Part shown: positions 18,719 to 28,597 of the stretch, piece by piece | Numbering within the stretch: the first letter of the stretch is position 1 | Layout of the letters: the number at the start of each line of letters is the position of its first letter | NCBI RefSeq assembly: GCF_004217665.1 | Contig: NZ_RXIU01000002.1 | Span: 7,769-59,662, forward strand | DNA length: 51,894 nucleotides | Source: Candidatus Magnetaquicoccus inordinatus | Lineage (GTDB): Bacteria; Pseudomonadota; Magnetococcia; Magnetococcales; Magnetaquicoccaceae | Direction: 5' to 3' | Made by a program: the position numbers and the translations under genes | Notes under the pieces: generated by a model | What the model was told of the DNA's origin: nothing | Databases searched by the model: none | The model's input: only the letters and a program-made list of their open reading frames with translations

Positions 18719-21154
18719 TTATTTTTCCTCTGAAAAATAGCTTGCCAACACCTCCAACAAGCGCTTTTTACTCACTGGTTTGGTAAGACACAAATCACAT
18801 CCCGCCTCTTTGGCCCGATCCAATGACTCCTTCATGGCATCAGCAGTGACCGCAACAATGGGAATGCGTTGTTGTGGATGCAGTGCTTTTTCCCAGGCAC
18901 GGATCTTTTGGGTGGCGGCATAACCATCCAGCACCGGCATTTGAATATCCATCAATATCAAATCATAACGCACTCGCTGAATCTGTTCAACCGCCTCCGC
19001 GCCATTATTGACCACATCCAAACGATAGCGTCCCGATCGCAAATAGGCCCTGATCAAGATTTGATTTTCTTCCGAATCCTCAACCAACAACAGTTGCGGC
19101 GAGCCCTGCTCCGCATCTGCCATACGCACTCCCTTTGACTCATCCTTGCCAATCCTCTCCCGCTCCAACTCAGGCGAAGAGGTGCGCGGCAACGGCCAAT
19201 AAAAATAAAAATGACTTCCCTCGCCCAAACGGCTCTCCACTGCAATCTGTCCACCGGCATGCTGAATAATCTGCCGACAGATGGTTAAACCCAAACCGGT
19301 CCCGCCAAATGTCCGTGTGACCGAACTATCCGCTTGGTTAAAAGGTAAAAAGATCGCCTCCAACTTTTCTGGAGCTATGCCAATCCCTGTATCACGCACC
19401 GAAAAATGCAGAAAATCTCCTGCTCCAGCCCCAACTGTCACCGTCACCAACCCCTGTTGGGTAAATTTAAGGGCGTTGTTCACCAGATTCAGCAAGACCT
19501 GTCGCAACCGCCCCGGATCGCCGATCACCCACTGCGGCAGCGCCTCCTGCCAATGCAGCTCCAAGCGATTGCCCCGATCCTTGGCCAACAGGTTGAGAAT
19601 CTCCACCGTCCCTGTGATCAAATTGGGCAAATCAAAAACAACCCTCTCCATATCCAACTGCCCGGCCTCAATTTTTGACAAGTCCAAAATATCATTGATC
19701 AAGGCCAACAAAGCAGCCCCGGATTGATTGGAAATTTCCAGAAAATAGCGCTGCTCATCGCTCAGAGAGGTCTCCAACAACAGCTCACCCATCCCCAACA
19801 AGGCATTGATCGGCGTGCGTATTTCATGACTCATGGTTGCCAAAAATTGGCTCTTTGCCCGCGTTGCCGATTCAGCCTCCTCTTTGGCAGCATGCAGCGC
19901 CGCCTCACCTCTTTTTCGCTCCGAAATATCGCGAATAATCCCTGTAAAAAAGGGCTGCTCACCGGCAACCCACGTCGATATGGACAACTCCAGTGGAACC
20001 TCCTGCCCATCCTTGCGCAGGCCATTAAACTCTTGTGGCGTCCCAATAATCTGCGTTTCTCCACCGGCCAACAGCGCTCCAATTCCTGCCAGACATGCCT
20101 GCCGGTAGCGCTCTGGCATCAGCAACGCCACTGAAGCCCCTATACTCTCTGCCTCAGTATAGTGAAAAATGGCCGTCGCGCCCCGATTCCAGGAGACAAT
20201 CTGGGCCCTGCTGTCAATGGTCACTATCCCTTCATTGGCCGATTCAGCAACCGCCCGATAACGCTGCTCGCTCTCCCGCAAAGAGATTTCCGCCTTTTCT
20301 CTCTCCTGAATCTCCCGAGTCAATGCGGCTGTCCGTTCGGCAACTCGATCCTCTAAAGCATCCAAAATAGATTGCAACGCCTGTTGCGCATCACTCCGTT
20401 TTTTTATTTCAGCATTGAGATTTTCTGTCATGGTATGCAATTGACCAATCTGTTGCACCACTTGCCGTACCATGGGACGAAAAATTAATAACACCTCCAA
20501 AACAAGCGCCAACAGGGTCAAAAACAAAACCCCACTCTCCATACGGTGCAAATTTTTGATCACCGCCTCACCCTCACGCTGATATTGCCACACCATGGCA
20601 TCCAGCGATGTCAACAAGGCTCCGGGAGCTGTTGTCAAAATATAATGCACATAGGGTAGATCGGTGTGCAAAGCACCAAATGGGGTCTCCAGCACCTGGC
20701 GCAAGGAGGCAATAAAGGTGCGCATACGACCATCCAAAGGTGCCTCACCAGAAAAATACATGGCGTGAACCTGTTGACTCATCGTGCTCGGCAAACCAAG
20801 CTCCACACTCCCCTTGGTCAAGCCATCGTGAGACATTTCAATACGATCAGTCGCTTTCAACAGTTCAGCACGCGAGGCGGCATACTCTTCGGGAGTATGC
20901 GAAAGCAGCATCCGCTGCACAAACAGCGTCGAACGCTGTGAGAGCATCCGTTGCCGGCCACTGATATTGACTACCGCACCGGTACTCTCTTGCTGGGCAA
21001 TAACCAGACTTAAAGCAAAATAGGCTGTACAAGCCAACAGCGCAATCACCGTCAATGCCAAAGCATAGCGTTTGGTCATCCAGCGACTGGACTCTTTTTG
21101 CTGAGCAAAGGGCATAGAAAAAGCCTTGCGTTGGAGCATAAAAACGATACACAT
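18719..21154 (-). CDS. hybrid sensor histidine kinase/response regulator with PilJ/NarX-like sensor
   Basis: An 811-residue membrane sensor kinase. A first membrane helix (about 28-52) is followed by a periplasmic region with SGRQRMLSQRSTLFVQRML, resembling the type IV pili/NarX-type sensor module. A second helix lies near 205-230, then coiled coil, PAS (about 300-410), HisKA with H in FLATMSHEIRTPIN (about 440), HATPase with NLVNNALKFTQQG and GTGLGLTICRQI, and a C-terminal REC with the phospho-acceptor in LILMDIQMPVLDG. All catalytic residues are present. The start is uncertain: ATG at 21154 has purines very close, and ATGs at residues 6 and 14 are alternatives. No partner regulator lies beside it, and it runs convergent to the CCA-family gene. 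Ligand unknown. Confidence 0.9.
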   Translation of the reverse strand: MCIVFMLQRKAFSMPFAQQKESSRWMTKRYALALTVIALLACTAYFALSLVIAQQESTGAVVNISGRQRMLSQRSTLFVQRMLLSHTPEEYAASRAELLKATDRIEMSHDGLTKGSVELGLPSTMSQQVHAMYFSGEAPLDGRMRTFIASLRQVLETPFGALHTDLPYVHYILTTAPGALLTSLDAMVWQYQREGEAVIKNLHRMESGVLFLTLLALVLEVLLIFRPMVRQVVQQIGQLHTMTENLNAEIKKRSDAQQALQSILDALEDRVAERTAALTREIQEREKAEISLRESEQRYRAVAESANEGIVTIDSRAQIVSWNRGATAIFHYTEAESIGASVALLMPERYRQACLAGIGALLAGGETQIIGTPQEFNGLRKDGQEVPLELSISTWVAGEQPFFTGIIRDISERKRGEAALHAAKEEAESATRAKSQFLATMSHEIRTPINALLGMGELLLETSLSDEQRYFLEISNQSGAALLALINDILDLSKIEAGQLDMERVVFDLPNLITGTVEILNLLAKDRGNRLELHWQEALPQWVIGDPGRLRQVLLNLVNNALKFTQQGLVTVTVGAGAGDFLHFSVRDTGIGIAPEKLEAIFLPFNQADSSVTRTFGGTGLGLTICRQIIQHAGGQIAVESRLGEGSHFYFYWPLPRTSSPELERERIGKDESKGVRMADAEQGSPQLLLVEDSEENQILIRAYLRSGRYRLDVVNNGAEAVEQIQRVRYDLILMDIQMPVLDGYAATQKIRAWEKALHPQQRIPIVAVTADAMKESLDRAKEAGCDLCLTKPVSKKRLLEVLASYFSEEK

Positions 21155-21276
21155 CCCTCTCTTGCTGCGTGAGGTTCCGCAATCCCTCCCTGGATGTCAA
21201 GAGCTCTTCTGTGCCAAGCAATCATTTCCCTGCTATCGGCAACTAATGCAAATTCTTACAAATTTGCAATCACCCC

Positions 21277-24200
21277 TCATCCAGAATAGGACCAACTGCG
21301 CCAACCGCAATGCAAGGGAAAATAGAGTCCCAAACGGATCGGCTGTGCGGAGATCGTGTGCAGCAACATCCCATAACGAGACAACTGCTCTTGATAACGC
21401 AGTTGTTCATTATCAAAAAAGGCTTCCCGATCCTGACCAGAATGCCAACTGCTTTTGAAATCAATGATCCACCGCACCCCGGAACGATCAATAAAGGTCC
21501 GATCCAAAACCACATGCTGCACACCATCATGGATAACCCCGCTCAAGGCATATTCGCTGCGCGCCTCCTGATGCAATCGATCATCCAATATCCAACACCC
21601 TCTTTCATCCTGCAGCGTGTTCAATAGCGCCTCTCGAACCATGGTCACCGCCCGCTCCATCTGTTCATCGGGCAGACCAAGACGGGACAAATGGCTGATA
21701 ATGGCCACTCTTTTGCTGTTGATACGCTCGGTGGTCCATAGATTGATGCCTTCTCGGACAATCAAATGCAAAAAACGATGCACCACAATACCCACCAAGC
21801 GCACCATCTCTCCCGCCCAGGCAAACTCTACCGCCTCCTCATGGATGCTCCACGGCACCGCTTGCACCTGCACAGCAGGAGGAAGGGGGGGGTTGTGCCA
21901 ATCGCTGGGCAACACCCGCATCGCCTTGCTGAGTGGCGCTGCACTACTGGCAGCAACAGCCGATGCCCCACTCTCCTTGCCAAAAGCGCTCTCCACAGTT
22001 GGCCACAACATGCCCAGAAAAGAGCGAGAGGAGGGTTTTTTGCCAGGCTCTACAGCCTGTCCCAGCAAATGCAGCTCTTTTTTGGCCCGCGTCACCGCCA
22101 CATACAGCAAGCGTTTGGCCTCGTGATTGCTTTTTTTTCTTTCCAAATAGCGTATATAGGCTTGAATGGGATCCTCTTGCTCCTGATCGACCCGCTTCAA
22201 CGGTCCCAACAACAATCCCCTCTCCAACAACTGCCAGGAGAGCAGAGTCCGATCTTCCACACGCGGCATGCGTGCCAACCCCGGTATAATGACCGTATCA
22301 AACTCCAAACCCTTGGCCTTATGAATGGTCATGATTGCTACACTGCTATCGGCCTGCTCATCCACACCCGCATACAATCTCTCGACCTGACGCAGAAAGC
22401 CACTCCAATCGGCCAGATCACCTCCCCGTTCCTGCGCAGCAAGCAGGGCAAAATAGCGTCTGGCATCCTGCAGTGCCGCCGCAGAGGGCAATGTGGCCGG
22501 TCCACCCAACTCTTGCCAACAAGATTCCACAGAAAAACGCAACGTGGCAATTCCAGGAAAGGCTTGGCAGCGACGGCGCTCAGCCACAGCCTGTAACAGA
22601 ATATTGGCTACCCGCAGCAAACGCATCCGTCCCTCACTGCTGAGAGGCAGATCATCGGCAGCCATCGTGATCCGCTGCCACACTGTTGCTAGCCTCTGCC
22701 CCTCCCCTGCAGGCTGCCACTCCAGAAAACGGGTCAAATCAGCCAGTGACAACCCACACCAGGGAGCCCGCAACAGCGCCAACCAGGCAATATGATCCGA
22801 GGGAAACAGCAATGCCCTGGTCAACGACAGCAGATCCTGAATCACCATGGAATGCAGCAAAGGGGCCAGATCAATCCCCTGATAAGAGATTGCCGCCTGC
22901 TGCAAAGAGGGCAAAACAGCCTGCAGATGGCTGCGCGTGCGCACCAGGATGGCTGTGCTCTGCCCCTTTTCCCGTGCCCGCTTGAGCAACTCTACCACCT
23001 GCTCCGCCTCTTGCGCACTATTCTGGCTCGGATGCAACTGCACTGCCGGACCCGGCAAAGGAGCACGAAAAGCTACCGAAGCATGAAAAGAAACCGCCCC
23101 TTCTGCCACATCGTCTGCATCGGGAAACAGTGTGCAAAAACTTTGATTGACCCACTCTACCAAGGAGGACTGCGCCCGAAAGTTGACCGTCAAACGCAAC
23201 GGGTGCAACGCCACCTGGGCAATACCCTGCTGCTGTGCCCGCAAAAACAGCCCGACCTCCGCCTCCCGGAATCGATAGATCGACTGCATCGGATCGCCCA
23301 CCACAAAAAGGGTACGCCCATCTCCGTTTTGCCATCCGGCAAGCAGACGTTCGATAAAACGATATTGCCCCAAAGAGGTATCCTGAAATTCATCGACCAG
23401 CAGATGACGGATTTGATAATCCAATTTCATCGCCAAAGGGGTGGGCTGTTCGGAATCGCCCAACGCCTCTTCGGCACGCAGCGCCACTTCGGCAAAATCG
23501 ACCTGACCTGTCAACTGAAAACGTATCCGCAACTGCGCCACCGCCATCGGCAACAGCAACAACAGGGAGGATAATATCTCCCATTGTCCCTCGCTGTAAG
23601 CGGCGGGCGGCAGCATCCGCAATCCGCGCAAAGATTCCAGCAAAGAGGTGTCTTCTGCCAAAGCGGCCAGACAGGCCAAAGCCTCCTGCTTTTTCTCGCC
23701 AAAACGTGCGCGCTCGGCAGCGCTCTTGCCCTGACTGGCAGGGGGAAAACCCACCCGCAGATCAACCTGTTTGCGCCACTCTCCCTCTTTGCTCAACAAC
23801 CAATCGCTCAGCGCCAGCCAATAATCGAGATCCTCCAGACGGCACAGCGGCGGTTCTCCATCCGGCAGACATCTGGACAGAGGGCACTCCACCTGTTTTT
23901 GCCGCATATTTTCACCCGCATAGAGAGTCAGTTGCCACAACTGCTCTTTTTGCTGCCGGGAAAGCTGGCGATCCACCGCTTGGATCCCTTCGACAACCAC
24001 CTGCGCCAACACCTGCTGCAAGCTGTCGCGTGCCTCTGCCATCCTTGCGCCACCCAACCAGTGCAACCATTGATCACGGCGCGCCAGCAGACGCGCCAAC
24101 AAGGTTTCCACCCGCTCCAACTGGTTGTCCATATGATCCAGCAAACGCGCAATCGGCTCCGACCAGCGCCCCGACTCCCGCCCTGCCAACAAGGTTGCCC

Positions 24201-24684
24201 GTGCCGCCTGGCGATAATCCTGTTCACTTTCGTCGCCGATCTGAAATCTTCCCCCCATGCGCGACAAAATCGGCAACTGTCTGGTCAACATCGCCGCCAG
24301 TGCATCCATGGTCAAAATACGCAAGCGGCCAGGCTGCTCCAACAACCGCCAGTTGCACTCGGCATCCCGTTGCAGCACCTGGCGCGCCAAAGCATGGCTC
24401 TGTTGCCGATAGGGATCGACCTGTTCTGGAAGCTCCTCGGTTGCAGAGTGCAGGGCCTCCACAATCCGGCTCTGCATTTCAGCCGCTGCCTTGCGGGTAA
24501 AAGTAATTGCAATCAGCTCTTCCGGCTGCTCCACCCCTGCCAGCAGACATAAAAAGCGTTGGGTCAACAAACCAGTTTTACCGGATCCCGCCGGTGCCTG
24601 CACAATATAGGAGTGCCGAGGATCGATGGCCAAACGACGCGCTTCCGCGTCTGCCAATGTGACACCTTCAGAATGCAGATTCAT
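21277..24684 (-). CDS. addA: AddA-like helicase-nuclease (UvrD family)
   Basis: A 1135-residue UvrD-type helicase/nuclease of the AddA/RexA class, which processes double-strand DNA ends for RecA-dependent repair. Helicase motif I is VQAPAGSGKTGLL (K36), followed by ITFTRKAAAEMQSRI (motif Ia), LLVDEFQDTS (motif II) and TIHKAKGLEFDTVIIPG (motif V/VI region). The C-terminal PD-(D/E)xK nuclease motif is visible as WIIDFKSS, so nuclease activity is expected. The ATG overlaps the stop of addB by ATGA, so addB and addA form an operon with addB first. Length and order fit proteobacterial AddBA. Confidence 0.92.
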   Translation of the reverse strand: MNLHSEGVTLADAEARRLAIDPRHSYIVQAPAGSGKTGLLTQRFLCLLAGVEQPEELIAITFTRKAAAEMQSRIVEALHSATEELPEQVDPYRQQSHALARQVLQRDAECNWRLLEQPGRLRILTMDALAAMLTRQLPILSRMGGRFQIGDESEQDYRQAARATLLAGRESGRWSEPIARLLDHMDNQLERVETLLARLLARRDQWLHWLGGARMAEARDSLQQVLAQVVVEGIQAVDRQLSRQQKEQLWQLTLYAGENMRQKQVECPLSRCLPDGEPPLCRLEDLDYWLALSDWLLSKEGEWRKQVDLRVGFPPASQGKSAAERARFGEKKQEALACLAALAEDTSLLESLRGLRMLPPAAYSEGQWEILSSLLLLLPMAVAQLRIRFQLTGQVDFAEVALRAEEALGDSEQPTPLAMKLDYQIRHLLVDEFQDTSLGQYRFIERLLAGWQNGDGRTLFVVGDPMQSIYRFREAEVGLFLRAQQQGIAQVALHPLRLTVNFRAQSSLVEWVNQSFCTLFPDADDVAEGAVSFHASVAFRAPLPGPAVQLHPSQNSAQEAEQVVELLKRAREKGQSTAILVRTRSHLQAVLPSLQQAAISYQGIDLAPLLHSMVIQDLLSLTRALLFPSDHIAWLALLRAPWCGLSLADLTRFLEWQPAGEGQRLATVWQRITMAADDLPLSSEGRMRLLRVANILLQAVAERRRCQAFPGIATLRFSVESCWQELGGPATLPSAAALQDARRYFALLAAQERGGDLADWSGFLRQVERLYAGVDEQADSSVAIMTIHKAKGLEFDTVIIPGLARMPRVEDRTLLSWQLLERGLLLGPLKRVDQEQEDPIQAYIRYLERKKSNHEAKRLLYVAVTRAKKELHLLGQAVEPGKKPSSRSFLGMLWPTVESAFGKESGASAVAASSAAPLSKAMRVLPSDWHNPPLPPAVQVQAVPWSIHEEAVEFAWAGEMVRLVGIVVHRFLHLIVREGINLWTTERINSKRVAIISHLSRLGLPDEQMERAVTMVREALLNTLQDERGCWILDDRLHQEARSEYALSGVIHDGVQHVVLDRTFIDRSGVRWIIDFKSSWHSGQDREAFFDNEQLRYQEQLSRYGMLLHTISAQPIRLGLYFPLHCGWRSWSYSG

Positions 24685-27425
24685 GCCTCCTCCTCCTCAT
24701 GGCTGCCTGCGCCACCCTGCTCCAAACGTCGGCACAACGGTGTCAGATCACAATATTGACAAACTCCTGGCAAGGGATCCACCGCCGCCTCGCCTCGATA
24801 ATAGCGTTCTGCCAAGGAGCTTAACACCCGTTGCCATTCGGCCAACAGGGCCGCCCAACTATCCATTTCCTGATATTTTTTCTGAAAATGCAGCACATTG
24901 GGCAACAAGCCATCGGCAACCGCCAAACCACTGAATTGACACGCCCCTGCACGCACCTGACAAAAAGCCACCGCCGCTATCTCTTCGCTGCCATTCTCGT
25001 TTTGGGCCAGCACATAGAGTGGCAACTGGGGATCCTGCGGACGCTCCCCCAACCAATCCTCCACACGACTTACACCGGTTTTATAATCCAAAATCACCAA
25101 CGAACCATTCTGCAGACGGTCCAAACGATCCAAACGGAGCCGCACCAATAACGGCCCTAAACGCAGTGTGCGCTCCACCTCCTGGCCCACCACAGCAAAC
25201 GGCTCTTGTCGCTCCTGCTCCAAAACCACACATGCGGCCAGCAGACGACATAAACGACTGCTCTCCAAGGCACGAAAAAAGGGATGCAACGGCTCCGGCC
25301 ACTGCTCTGCAGCCTGTTGCAACACCTGCTCAACCGCCTGCGCGATGTAGATTTCCGTTGCCGCATGCAGGCTCTGCAGCCTCTGCTGCGGATTCGGCAA
25401 CACTGACCACAACTGATGCAAAGCGGCATGCACCACCTCGCCCCGTTGCCGGGCATCCAAACCCAGCCCCGGCTCGCTGCGCCCCCGCGCCCCCAAACGG
25501 TAGCGCGCATAGGCTTGAAAGGGACAGTGCGCTTGCGCTTTCAATACTCCAGAACTGACTTCAAGCGCGCTCTCAGCCAAAGGCAGCGGCTCCTCCTCCT
25601 GGAGCCATTGCCAACGGGCAGATTGAAAAATCAACTGCGCATAATCCGTTTCCCCACTGGCCACCGCAGTTGCAGCCTCTCTCTGTTGCTGGGGCAGGCG
25701 TTGCCAAAAGGGCGAGGGAGCCATCAGTTGCTCTTCCTCCTGCTCGGCATAACTGCATAGCACCTGTTCAGCCGACTGCAACAACTGCTGAAAACGCCGT
25801 TCGGCCACCTCCCATTCCCGCCGCACATCGGAAAATGGCAGGCCATGGCGGCGTTGCCAGGCAATCGGCAACAAGGGATTGGCCTCCATCGGCGGAGGCC
25901 AACCATCTACAGTCAAACCCGTTATCCATAAATGGGTAAACTCCCCACCCAATGCCTCCAGAATTCCTAAAATCTGTACCGGCGCCTGTTCTGACTCCGG
26001 TTGAAAGGGGGTATCATTGGCCATGCGCGCCAACTGTTCCAAAGCATCATTCAGGCTCAACAAACCGGCTGTCTTATCCAAGGTGGCAAAGAGCACCAAC
26101 AGCTCCTGCCAGGCCAATCGGTTTTGATATTCCGCACTGCTCAACGCCTGTTCACCCGGCCAACCCAGTTGTCGCAACCAACTGGCAAAACGCTCCATCC
26201 ATTGCGAAGGTTTGCGCAGCTCGGTCCGGCCTGCTGTGTCGGCACCCTCCCTTTGCACACGCTGCAAAAAATCACCTAAAACCGCAGCCAATTGCGGGCA
26301 GGCAGGACTCTCCCGCTCGCCATGCTGCGCCTCACGGCGCAAGCGACTGACCCGCACCTGCAAAAACCGCTGGCGCCGCAAACGCTCATCCAACAGGCTG
26401 CGTTCTGCCCATTCCCTCTCTCCCCCACGCCAAAAGGGAGAGTGCAATAGTCCAGTCACCTGCTCTATGGTCAAGAAACCTCGCCCCAAGGAAAGCAATA
26501 AAAGGGCATCGCGAATCATCGGGGTACTGCTCAACGATGCGCCCAAAGAGAGGTTGAACAGCTTGCTGCGCGCATCCAATTGCGATGGCTTGATGCCCGG
26601 ATAAAAGATCCGGGAAAAAATCTCCACCACCTGCGATAACGATCGCTCCAACTGCGGCACCACCACCGCAATGCGGCTTGTCGGCTGCTCTATCACCCTC
26701 TCTCTTGCCCAACGCGCCGCCGTCAACAGCTCCTCTTCTGGAGTGGCACAACTCACAGCTTGCACCTCTGCGCTCTTGTGCAGAGAGGGCCAGTCGGCAA
26801 CGCTGACCCCTTCTTGCTGCAACGCCAAAAAAAATTGCTGCAACAAGGGGGGCAACGGCTGTCCATAGGCCGTGAAACCGGCTAAAAAAATTCTTTTTGG
26901 CAGAATGAGTTGCGATAATTTACTCTGCAGAAAACGTGGCAGGCTTGCCTGATCCAACCATCCCTGTTTATTACAAATACTTGCAAATTTTTCTGACCAA
27001 GCGTAAAAAGCCTCTGCATCCTCGTGATCGTAGAGGTCAGTTGCGTGCAGTGTCACCTGCCACTCCTGTAGCCGTTGCCACGCCTGGCGCGCCAACTCCG
27101 CCGCCTCCGCCTGCCGCAACAAAAGGCTGCCCTGTGCAGAGGTCGTAATGATCTGCTCCCACAGCAGTCGTTCTTGCCACGGTGTCAGCAATGTCGGCAG
27201 TTTGCTGCGCACGGGCGAGGGAGAGCTCTCCTGGCTATCCAGAAACTGCTCCCAGCACTGCTCCAACCAGGCAGATAAAGGCATGACCTGCGGCGTTGGC
27301 CAGAGCAGAGCACCCCGATCTCGTTGCGCATGATCCTGTTGTTCACGCACCAGGCGCGCCAAACGACGGTTGACGGTCAGAACCAGATCCTCAGGCTCCA
27401 GGATGTACACGGCATCACGCATCAT
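24681..27425 (-). CDS. addB: AddB-like PD-(D/E)xK nuclease
   Basis: This 914-residue partner of AddA starts at the ATG at 27425 (tandem ATG ATG), preceded by GGAGGGG. The longer open frame to 27638 runs over fabG and is not homologous. The N-terminal helicase-like region lacks a Walker A motif (DLVLTVNRRLARLV), as in the inactivated helicase of many AddB proteins. The C-terminal nuclease carries VILDYKTG. Cysteines for a 4Fe-4S staple are seen in AHCPFQAYARYRLG upstream and CQYCDLTPLCRR at the end. AddB with AddA recognises Chi-like sites and resects DNA ends. It is divergent from fabG with 63 bases between starts. Confidence 0.9.
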   Translation of the reverse strand: MMRDAVYILEPEDLVLTVNRRLARLVREQQDHAQRDRGALLWPTPQVMPLSAWLEQCWEQFLDSQESSPSPVRSKLPTLLTPWQERLLWEQIITTSAQGSLLLRQAEAAELARQAWQRLQEWQVTLHATDLYDHEDAEAFYAWSEKFASICNKQGWLDQASLPRFLQSKLSQLILPKRIFLAGFTAYGQPLPPLLQQFFLALQQEGVSVADWPSLHKSAEVQAVSCATPEEELLTAARWARERVIEQPTSRIAVVVPQLERSLSQVVEIFSRIFYPGIKPSQLDARSKLFNLSLGASLSSTPMIRDALLLLSLGRGFLTIEQVTGLLHSPFWRGGEREWAERSLLDERLRRQRFLQVRVSRLRREAQHGERESPACPQLAAVLGDFLQRVQREGADTAGRTELRKPSQWMERFASWLRQLGWPGEQALSSAEYQNRLAWQELLVLFATLDKTAGLLSLNDALEQLARMANDTPFQPESEQAPVQILGILEALGGEFTHLWITGLTVDGWPPPMEANPLLPIAWQRRHGLPFSDVRREWEVAERRFQQLLQSAEQVLCSYAEQEEEQLMAPSPFWQRLPQQQREAATAVASGETDYAQLIFQSARWQWLQEEEPLPLAESALEVSSGVLKAQAHCPFQAYARYRLGARGRSEPGLGLDARQRGEVVHAALHQLWSVLPNPQQRLQSLHAATEIYIAQAVEQVLQQAAEQWPEPLHPFFRALESSRLCRLLAACVVLEQERQEPFAVVGQEVERTLRLGPLLVRLRLDRLDRLQNGSLVILDYKTGVSRVEDWLGERPQDPQLPLYVLAQNENGSEEIAAVAFCQVRAGACQFSGLAVADGLLPNVLHFQKKYQEMDSWAALLAEWQRVLSSLAERYYRGEAAVDPLPGVCQYCDLTPLCRRLEQGGAGSHEEEEA

Positions 27426-27488
27426 TGCCACCCCTCCGGCATGGTAGTGTGTGGATGGAATCACTTCCAACAAAGGATTATCCGGTTT

Positions 27489-28229
27489 ATGTTGAAGGAT
27501 CAGGTTGCCCTTGTCACCGGCTCCAGTAGTGGTATCGGGCGCGTCATCGCCCTCGAACTGGCCAAACGTGGTGCCAAACTGGTGTTGATCAGCAATGAAT
27601 CCATTCGTCTGCTCGAAGCCCTCGAAGAGATCCGTCAATACTCTCCCGATTCAGAAGCCTATGAAGCCGATGTCACCTCCTTTCCCTGCGTCAACGAAGC
27701 GGTCAGCCTGACTCTGGAAAAGTTTTCCCGCATCGACATCCTGGTCAACAACGCCGGCATTACCCGCGACAGCCTGGTCATGCGCATGGGCAACGATGAT
27801 TGGCAAAAAGTCTTGAGCATCAACCTGGAAAGTGTGTTTCGCCTGACCCAATTGGTTTTGCGTACCATGGTCAAGGCCCGCTACGGTCGCATCATCAATA
27901 TCTCTTCCGTGGTGGGACATACCGGCAACCCCGGCCAAGCCAATTATGTCGCCAGCAAAGCCGCTCTGGAAGGCTTTGCAAAAACTGTAGCCATGGAAGT
28001 GGCCTCCCGGAATATTACCGTCAACTGCGTTGCCCCAGGATTTATTCGCTCGGCAATGACCGATAAGTTGAATTCCAAAGCAAGGGAGGCTATCCTGGCA
28101 CGCATCCCGTTGGGCATCCCCGGAGAACCGGAAGATGTCGCATACGCCGTAGCCTTTCTGGCCTCGGCAGAAGCCCGGTATATTACCGGCACTACCCTGC
28201 ACGTCAACGGCGGAATGTTTATGGGGTAG
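27489..28229 (+). CDS. fabG: 3-oxoacyl-ACP reductase
   Basis: A 246-residue short-chain dehydrogenase that reduces 3-oxoacyl-ACP in fatty acid elongation using NADPH. The cofactor motif TGSSSGIGR, the NNAG motif and the catalytic Ser/Tyr/Lys set (ISSVVG... then YVASK) are present. The end, HVNGGMFMG, is a standard FabG C-terminus. I start at the ATG at 27489 ([11 protein letters not shown]); AAGGA lies about 13 bases upstream, and the open frame further upstream overlaps addB and has no homology. It is first of the fabG-acpP-fabF group. No fabD or plsX is present, because addBA lies upstream in the opposite direction. Confidence 0.95.
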   Translation: MLKDQVALVTGSSSGIGRVIALELAKRGAKLVLISNESIRLLEALEEIRQYSPDSEAYEADVTSFPCVNEAVSLTLEKFSRIDILVNNAGITRDSLVMRMGNDDWQKVLSINLESVFRLTQLVLRTMVKARYGRIINISSVVGHTGNPGQANYVASKAALEGFAKTVAMEVASRNITVNCVAPGFIRSAMTDKLNSKAREAILARIPLGIPGEPEDVAYAVAFLASAEARYITGTTLHVNGGMFMG

Positions 28230-28306
28230 TTCGGAAAATCTCCCTGGAACATTGGGTTTTCAACGGAGGTTTGATCTTTTGGCATTGTTTTATCAAGGAA
28301 AAAATC

Positions 28307-28543
28307 ATGAGCGATATCGCAGCACGGGTCAAAAAAATTGTCATGGAACAGTTGGGCGTCGGTGAAGATCAGGTTACCGAACAAGCACACTTCGTCAATG
28401 ATCTGGGTGCCGACTCCCTGGATACAGTGGAATTGGTCATGGCACTGGAAGAAGAGTTCGGCTGCGAAATCCCCGATGAAGCCGCTGAAAAGATCGAAAC
28501 AGTCCAACAGGCTATCGAATTTATCGAAAAAAGTGCCGGTTGA
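28307..28543 (+). CDS. acpP: acyl carrier protein
   Basis: A 78-residue acidic acyl carrier protein with the 4'-phosphopantetheine attachment serine in [19 protein letters not shown]. It carries growing acyl chains between FabG, FabF and other enzymes. The start is the ATG at 28307 with AAGGA well placed upstream. It lies 77 bases after fabG and 54 bases before fabF, the classical order. Nothing unusual is seen. Confidence 0.97.
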   Translation: MSDIAARVKKIVMEQLGVGEDQVTEQAHFVNDLGADSLDTVELVMALEEEFGCEIPDEAAEKIETVQQAIEFIEKSAG

Positions 28544-28597
28544 GATACCGGTTGCGATTGCCTACCCTGCTGCACAGTTATTGAAAAAGGAGCTGCC

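Noticed and set aside
27426-27638. 71-codon N-terminal extension of addB
   Set aside because: It overlaps fabG; the ATG at 27425 has a strong GGAGGGG ribosome site and matches where family proteins begin.
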